Part shown: positions 37,754 to 41,433 of the stretch, in pieces
Layout of the letters: every line of letters starts with the position of its first letter
Position numbering within the stretch: the stretch's first letter is position 1
Assembly (NCBI GenBank): GCA_947448865.1
Contig: CANFOW010000014.1
Location: 1-41,433 of the forward strand
DNA: 41,433 bases
Direction: 5' to 3'
Source: Actinomycetota bacterium
GTDB taxonomy: Bacteria; Actinomycetota; Actinomycetes; S36-B12; UBA5976
Position numbers and translations under genes: made by a program
The notes under the pieces: model-generated
What the model was told of the DNA's origin: nothing
Database searches by the model: none
The model's input: the letters and a program-made list of their open reading frames with translations, nothing else

Positions 37754-38799
37754 TGATTCCTTCATACCTACCGAGTCCGCATCATGGTGTGTGGCACTTA
37801 GGTCCTATTCCACTTCGGGCTTATGCGCTCATCATCTTGACCGGAATATTCGTTGCGGTATGGCTGGGAAATAGACGATGGGTTGCTCGCGGAGGACGCG
37901 ACGGACAAATAGCTGATGTTGCGATTTGGGCAGTTCCTTTCGGCGTTATCGGTGGTCGGGTTTATCACGTGCTGACCGATTGGTCGGCGTACTTTGGTGA
38001 TGGCGGTAAAGGTTTCCTGGGTGCGCTTCGCATTTGGGAAGGCGGGCTTGGGATATGGGGCGCAATTGCGTTAGGTGCTTTTGGCGCGTGGATTGGATGC
38101 TCACGACATGGCGTACCTTTTGCTCCGTTTGCCGACTCGATTGCACCAGGAATTGCGATTGCACAAGCGATTGGTCGCTGGGGTAATTGGTTTAATCAGG
38201 AATTATTTGGAAAACCGACAACGGTTCAGTGGGCATTAACTATTGATCCGCAAAACCGACCTGCTGGTTTTGAACAGTACGCAACGTTTCACCCAACTTT
38301 TTTGTATGAATCGATCGCATGTATTGCTATTGCCGTCATTGTCATGTGGGCGGACAAGCGTTTCGTTCTTGGTCACGGACGTGCCTTCGCGGTGTACGTC
38401 GCAATGTATTGCGCGGCGCGTGGATTAATTGAAACATTGCGCATTGACGAGGCACATCATATTTTCGGGGTTCGTTTGAATGTTTTTACTGCACTCATTG
38501 TTGGGTTTGGCGCACTGGGATATTTAGTACGTTCCTCAGAGCGCCATCCTGGTCGTGAAGTTATGGAACACGGAAAAGTTATTGGAAATTTAGTTCCTGC
38601 TGAAATTTCGCGAGGCAGACGTGCACGAGTAGCCGGCCGCGTTGAGTCACCTGTAGTTGCTGATGCGCCAGCTGCTGACGCGCCGGTTGCTGATACGCCG
38701 GTTGCTTTCGAACCAGATATCACATCAACTATCGTTGCTCGTGAAAATGAGCAAGTAGGTCAAACTAAACAACGTGGTCGAAGAATTAAAGGACGGTAA
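37753..38799 (+). CDS. lgt: Prolipoprotein diacylglyceryl transferase Lgt
   Basis: Membrane enzyme moving diacylglycerol from phosphatidylglycerol to the lipobox cysteine, the first step of lipoprotein maturation. The 348 residues carry about seven hydrophobic segments, GGRVYHVLTDW, WEGGLGIWGA and the Lgt signature GRWGNWFNQELFG, then HPTFLYES. The last ~75 residues form a polar tail with DAPAADAPVADTPVA repeats, as in other actinobacterial Lgt proteins. It overlaps the DsbA-like gene and works upstream of LspA (17978-18448). Confidence 0.95.
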   Translation: MIPSYLPSPHHGVWHLGPIPLRAYALIILTGIFVAVWLGNRRWVARGGRDGQIADVAIWAVPFGVIGGRVYHVLTDWSAYFGDGGKGFLGALRIWEGGLGIWGAIALGAFGAWIGCSRHGVPFAPFADSIAPGIAIAQAIGRWGNWFNQELFGKPTTVQWALTIDPQNRPAGFEQYATFHPTFLYESIACIAIAVIVMWADKRFVLGHGRAFAVYVAMYCAARGLIETLRIDEAHHIFGVRLNVFTALIVGFGALGYLVRSSERHPGREVMEHGKVIGNLVPAEISRGRRARVAGRVESPVVADAPAADAPVADTPVAFEPDITSTIVARENEQVGQTKQRGRRIKGR

Positions 38800-38800
38800 C

Positions 38801-39508
38801 GTGGACATTGGTCACGAGCATCGCGATGTCACCGGTGGATGGCTTCGGCCAGCCGTATTTGGTGCGATGGATGGTTTACTGAGCAACAGTTCGCTGATTG
38901 CCGGTATTGCTGGTGGTGTGGCCGCAACCGGCGCAGCTGATGCAAACAAAACATTGGTATTGGCTGGTATCGCTGGTCTAGTGGGTGGCGCCATTTCAAT
39001 GGGCGCTGGCGAGTACGTATCTGTTGCCACACAATCAGAAGCTGCTCTTGCCGAAATTGAAAGCGAACGCCGAGAACTTGAACTTAATCCCGAAGGCGAA
39101 TTACATGAGCTTGCTGCTTTATGGGAATCTCGTGGACTAGAGCCAGCGTTAGCTTTGCAAGTGGCTACCCAATTAAGCAGCGATCCCGAGAAAGCCCTCG
39201 AAGTTCACGTACGTGAGGAACTTGGTATTTCTCCAGACGCTTTACCAAATCCTTGGGTTGCTGCGATATCAAGTTTCGTATTTTTCAGTGTCGGTGCGTT
39301 AGTTCCTTTGTTGCCTTACTTATTCGGCGCACTCTCGGTGGTGCCGGCAATGTCTGCTACAGCCATCTCACTATTCCTTGCTGGCGTAGTTGCATCAAAG
39401 GTGACGTCGCGTTCTTGGTGGTACAACGGGTCGCGACAACTTGTTGTCGGCGCCTTCGCAGGACTTGTTACGTATTTGTTAGGCCATCTGGTGGGGCATT
39501 CCCTATAG
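38801..39508 (+). CDS. VIT-family (VIT1/CCC1) iron/manganese transporter-like protein
   Basis: Membrane protein of the vacuolar iron transporter family, which moves Fe2+ or Mn2+ out of the cytoplasm. The 235 residues include the N-terminal motif WLRPAVFGAMDGLLSNSSLIAGIAGG, MGAGEYVSVATQSE, a cytoplasmic Glu-rich helical region with the metal-site pattern (AEIESERRELELNPEGELHELAALWESRGL) and three C-terminal helices. The track start at 38774 overlaps lgt; the GTG at 38801, one base after lgt, has AAAGGAC at proper spacing. The metal carried here is unknown. Confidence 0.88.
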   Translation: MDIGHEHRDVTGGWLRPAVFGAMDGLLSNSSLIAGIAGGVAATGAADANKTLVLAGIAGLVGGAISMGAGEYVSVATQSEAALAEIESERRELELNPEGELHELAALWESRGLEPALALQVATQLSSDPEKALEVHVREELGISPDALPNPWVAAISSFVFFSVGALVPLLPYLFGALSVVPAMSATAISLFLAGVVASKVTSRSWWYNGSRQLVVGAFAGLVTYLLGHLVGHSL

Positions 39509-39514
39509 GTAGGC

Positions 39515-39571
39515 GTGTATTCTAAATACACCAAAGGGCCAATGTCGTCCCGAAGAATTCTTCGAAGCGAC
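39515..39571. promoter_or_regulatory. Palindromic control region of gltB
   Basis: Two symmetrical elements fill the 74-base gap before gltB. The first, GTGTATT-CTA-AATACAC (39515-39531), is a 7-bp inverted repeat of operator type. The second, CGAAGAATTCTTCG (39551-39564), is perfectly self-complementary and flanked by GTCG/CGAC arms (39544-39547, 39568-39571), so it can fold into a hairpin that ends directly before the Shine-Dalgarno AGGAG. Nitrogen or metal control is plausible, but neither matches a GlnR or AmtR site that I know. Confidence 0.5.
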
Positions 39572-39582
39572 AGGAGCCAGCA

Positions 39583-41433
39583 ATGAGTGCATGGTCTGCC
39601 GTGCCCACCGCACAAGGCTTGTACGACCCCACCCAAGAACATGACGCATGTGGCGTCGCATGGGTTGCTACGTTGACAGGTCAAAAACGTCATGACATCG
39701 TGGCTCAAGCTCTTACTGCACTTCGAAATTTAGATCATCGCGGCGCAAGCGGCGCAGAGGTGAACTCTGGCGATGGCGCTGGAATTTTGACCCAAATACC
39801 TGATGATTTTTTTCGTGCAGTTGTTCCATTTACGTTGCCAGCTAATGGGTTGTATGCGGTCGGTATAGCGTTCCTGCCCGCAGATAGTGTGCAACGCGAC
39901 GAAGTGCGTACGCGTTTTCAGGGTATCGCTGTGCGTGAGGGCCTCACGGTTCTGGGCTGGCGAGTACTACCGATTGATGCTTCAGATTTAGGTCCAACAG
40001 CTCTGGCGGTAATGCCGCATTTTGAACAAGTTTTCTTGGCTGGAGAAAACAACGAATCGGGAATTGAACTTGATCGACTTGCCTTTGTGTTACGTAAGCG
40101 AGCTGAACATGAATTAAGCATGTATTTTCCATCCTTATCTGCACGCACGATTGTGTACAAGGGGATGCTGACAACGGGTCAGTTAGAACCATTTTTCCCA
40201 GACTTGTCGGATGAGCGATATGCCAGCGCAATTGGTTTAGTTCATAGTCGTTTCTCGACGAACACTTTTCCGTCGTGGCCGCTTGCTCACCCATACCGAT
40301 TCATCGCGCATAACGGTGAGATAAATACCGTGCGGGGAAATCGCAATTGGATGAAGACTCGTGAATCTCAACTGGCAACACATTTGATACCCGGTGACTT
40401 GAGTCGACTGTTTCCGATTTGTTCGCCATCGGGAAGTGACTCGGCATCTCTTGACGAGGTACTTGAACTTCTTCACCTCAGTGGTCGAAGCTTGCCTCAT
40501 GCAGTCTTGATGTTGATTCCAGAGGCGTGGGAAAACCACACAGACATGGACCCACACATTCGGGCGTTCTACCAGTTCAATTCGGCGCTCATTGAGCCAT
40601 GGGATGGACCAGCCAACGTGTCATTTACGGATGGCACTGTCATCGGTTCGGTATTGGATCGCAATGGCCTTCGCCCAGGTCGTTATTGGGTGACGGATGA
40701 CGGTCTTGTGATTTTGGGTTCCGAGTCAGGCGTTTTGGATATCGAGCCTGATCGAATTGTGCGTAAAGGTCGACTCCAGCCGGGACGTATGTTCCTCGTA
40801 GACGTAGAACAAGGTCGCATCATCGAGGACGAAGAAATCAAGAGTGAGCTTGCTGCATCGGCTCCATATGCAGAGTGGCTACAAGAAGGTGTCGTCCATC
40901 TTGATTCACTTCCTGAGCGCGAACATATTGTGCACACTCATGGCTCTGTTGTACGTAGACAGCAAACTTTCGGTTACACCGATGAAGAACTTAAGATCCT
41001 GCTCGCGCCGATGGCCAAGACCGGTGGTGAAGCGCTCGGTTCGATGGGAACCGATACGCCTATCGCTGTTCTGAGCGAAAAACCACGCTTACTCTTCGAT
41101 TACTTCACTCAACTTTTTGCGCAAGTAACCAACCCACCATTAGATGCAATTCGCGAAGAACTTGTGACATCGTTGTCGACATCATCAGGCCCAGAAGTCA
41201 ATCTGCTCACCGAAACGCAAGAGCATTGCCGACAACTTACTTTTCCATTCCCCGTCATTGACAACGACGAGCTCGCGAAAATCTTGCACATTAATCACGA
41301 CGGAAACTTGCCTGGTCTTGCAAGCGCCAAAGTGCAGGGCCTGTATCGAGTGGCAGGTGGTGCATCAGCCTTAGCGGAACGTCTCGAACACATTTGTGCA
41401 GAAGTATCCGAACATGTGCGTAATGGAAAACGG
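39583..41433 (+). CDS. gltB: Glutamate synthase large subunit GltB (3' partial)
   Basis: Large subunit of NADPH-type glutamate synthase, making glutamate from glutamine and 2-oxoglutarate. The gene is absent from the ORF track because it runs off the window with no stop; 617 codons are present. The ATG follows CAGGAG. The class II glutaminase nucleophile is Cys23 ([13 protein letters not shown]), presumably exposed by propeptide removal. [82 protein letters not shown] and then the central domain follow. The FMN/iron-sulfur synthase part lies beyond the edge. Confidence 0.95.
   Translation, partial: MSAWSAVPTAQGLYDPTQEHDACGVAWVATLTGQKRHDIVAQALTALRNLDHRGASGAEVNSGDGAGILTQIPDDFFRAVVPFTLPANGLYAVGIAFLPADSVQRDEVRTRFQGIAVREGLTVLGWRVLPIDASDLGPTALAVMPHFEQVFLAGENNESGIELDRLAFVLRKRAEHELSMYFPSLSARTIVYKGMLTTGQLEPFFPDLSDERYASAIGLVHSRFSTNTFPSWPLAHPYRFIAHNGEINTVRGNRNWMKTRESQLATHLIPGDLSRLFPICSPSGSDSASLDEVLELLHLSGRSLPHAVLMLIPEAWENHTDMDPHIRAFYQFNSALIEPWDGPANVSFTDGTVIGSVLDRNGLRPGRYWVTDDGLVILGSESGVLDIEPDRIVRKGRLQPGRMFLVDVEQGRIIEDEEIKSELAASAPYAEWLQEGVVHLDSLPEREHIVHTHGSVVRRQQTFGYTDEELKILLAPMAKTGGEALGSMGTDTPIAVLSEKPRLLFDYFTQLFAQVTNPPLDAIREELVTSLSTSSGPEVNLLTETQEHCRQLTFPFPVIDNDELAKILHINHDGNLPGLASAKVQGLYRVAGGASALAERLEHICAEVSEHVRNGKR

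Noticed and set aside
1-41433. CRISPR arrays, transposons, integrases, defence genes or tRNA genes
   Set aside because: No direct-repeat arrays, transposase motifs, terminal inverted repeats or tRNA-like cloverleaf sequences were seen; all long ORFs are accounted for by core genes.

Overview
The window is a compact stretch of actinobacterial core chromosome. Thirty-eight protein-coding genes are supported, two of them cut by the window edges (murE at the left, gltB at the right). All face right except ileS and a ybaK-type gene. No tRNA, rRNA, CRISPR array, insertion sequence or phage gene was seen. Base composition looks close to balanced, well below Streptomyces or Mycobacterium. Genes are packed with 1-8 base overlaps (ATGA, GTGA, TAATG), suggesting a streamlined genome. 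Actinomycetota markers are a Wag31-type DivIVA, FtsZ ending in IPDFLR, a PriA-type HisA, the Trp-operon membrane protein, the HGxxPAAW-type protein and a translational ileS T-box. The MurE DNPR motif predicts meso-diaminopimelate peptidoglycan. Together these fit a free-living, aquatic-type low-GC actinobacterium, possibly Nanopelagicales-like; that placement is inference.

Layout: (1) 1-13571, cell wall and division: murE-murF-mraY-murD-ftsW-murG-murC-ftsQ-ftsZ-pgeF-yggS-sepF-yggT-divIVA. Lipid II precursors are built by the Mur enzymes and MraY/MurG; FtsW, FtsQ, FtsZ, SepF and DivIVA use and place them. A regulatory-looking gap precedes ftsZ. (2) 13572-17063: ileS on the minus strand, separated from divIVA by a perfect hairpin and preceded by a T-box leader in which the Shine-Dalgarno region is sequestered in one of two exclusive folds. 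(3) 17064-23453: a DksA/TraR-type zinc protein with a Lys/Ala/Pro-rich tail, lspA, rluD-type pseudouridine synthase, dnaE and, convergently, ybaK. (4) 23513-29018: hisD-hisC-hisB-hisH-priA-hisF-hisI. (5) 29028-36445: trpE, two small membrane proteins, an OmpR-type two-component pair, trpC-trpB-trpA. PriA probably supplies the TrpF step, linking the two pathways; trpD, trpG, hisG and hisE are absent here. (6) 36448-39508: MauE/DoxX-type membrane protein, DsbA-like thiol oxidoreductase, lgt and a VIT-family transporter. (7) From 39583: the glutamine amidotransferase half of gltB, behind two palindromes.

The gene order matches, from memory, a conserved region of high-GC actinobacteria such as Streptomyces. 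No wholly new system is evident. The points most worth following are the GTHH form of the IleS HIGH motif, the ileS T-box switch, the two-component system inside the trp cluster, paired leaderless-type promoters between ybaK and hisD, and palindromic elements before ftsZ, trpC and gltB.
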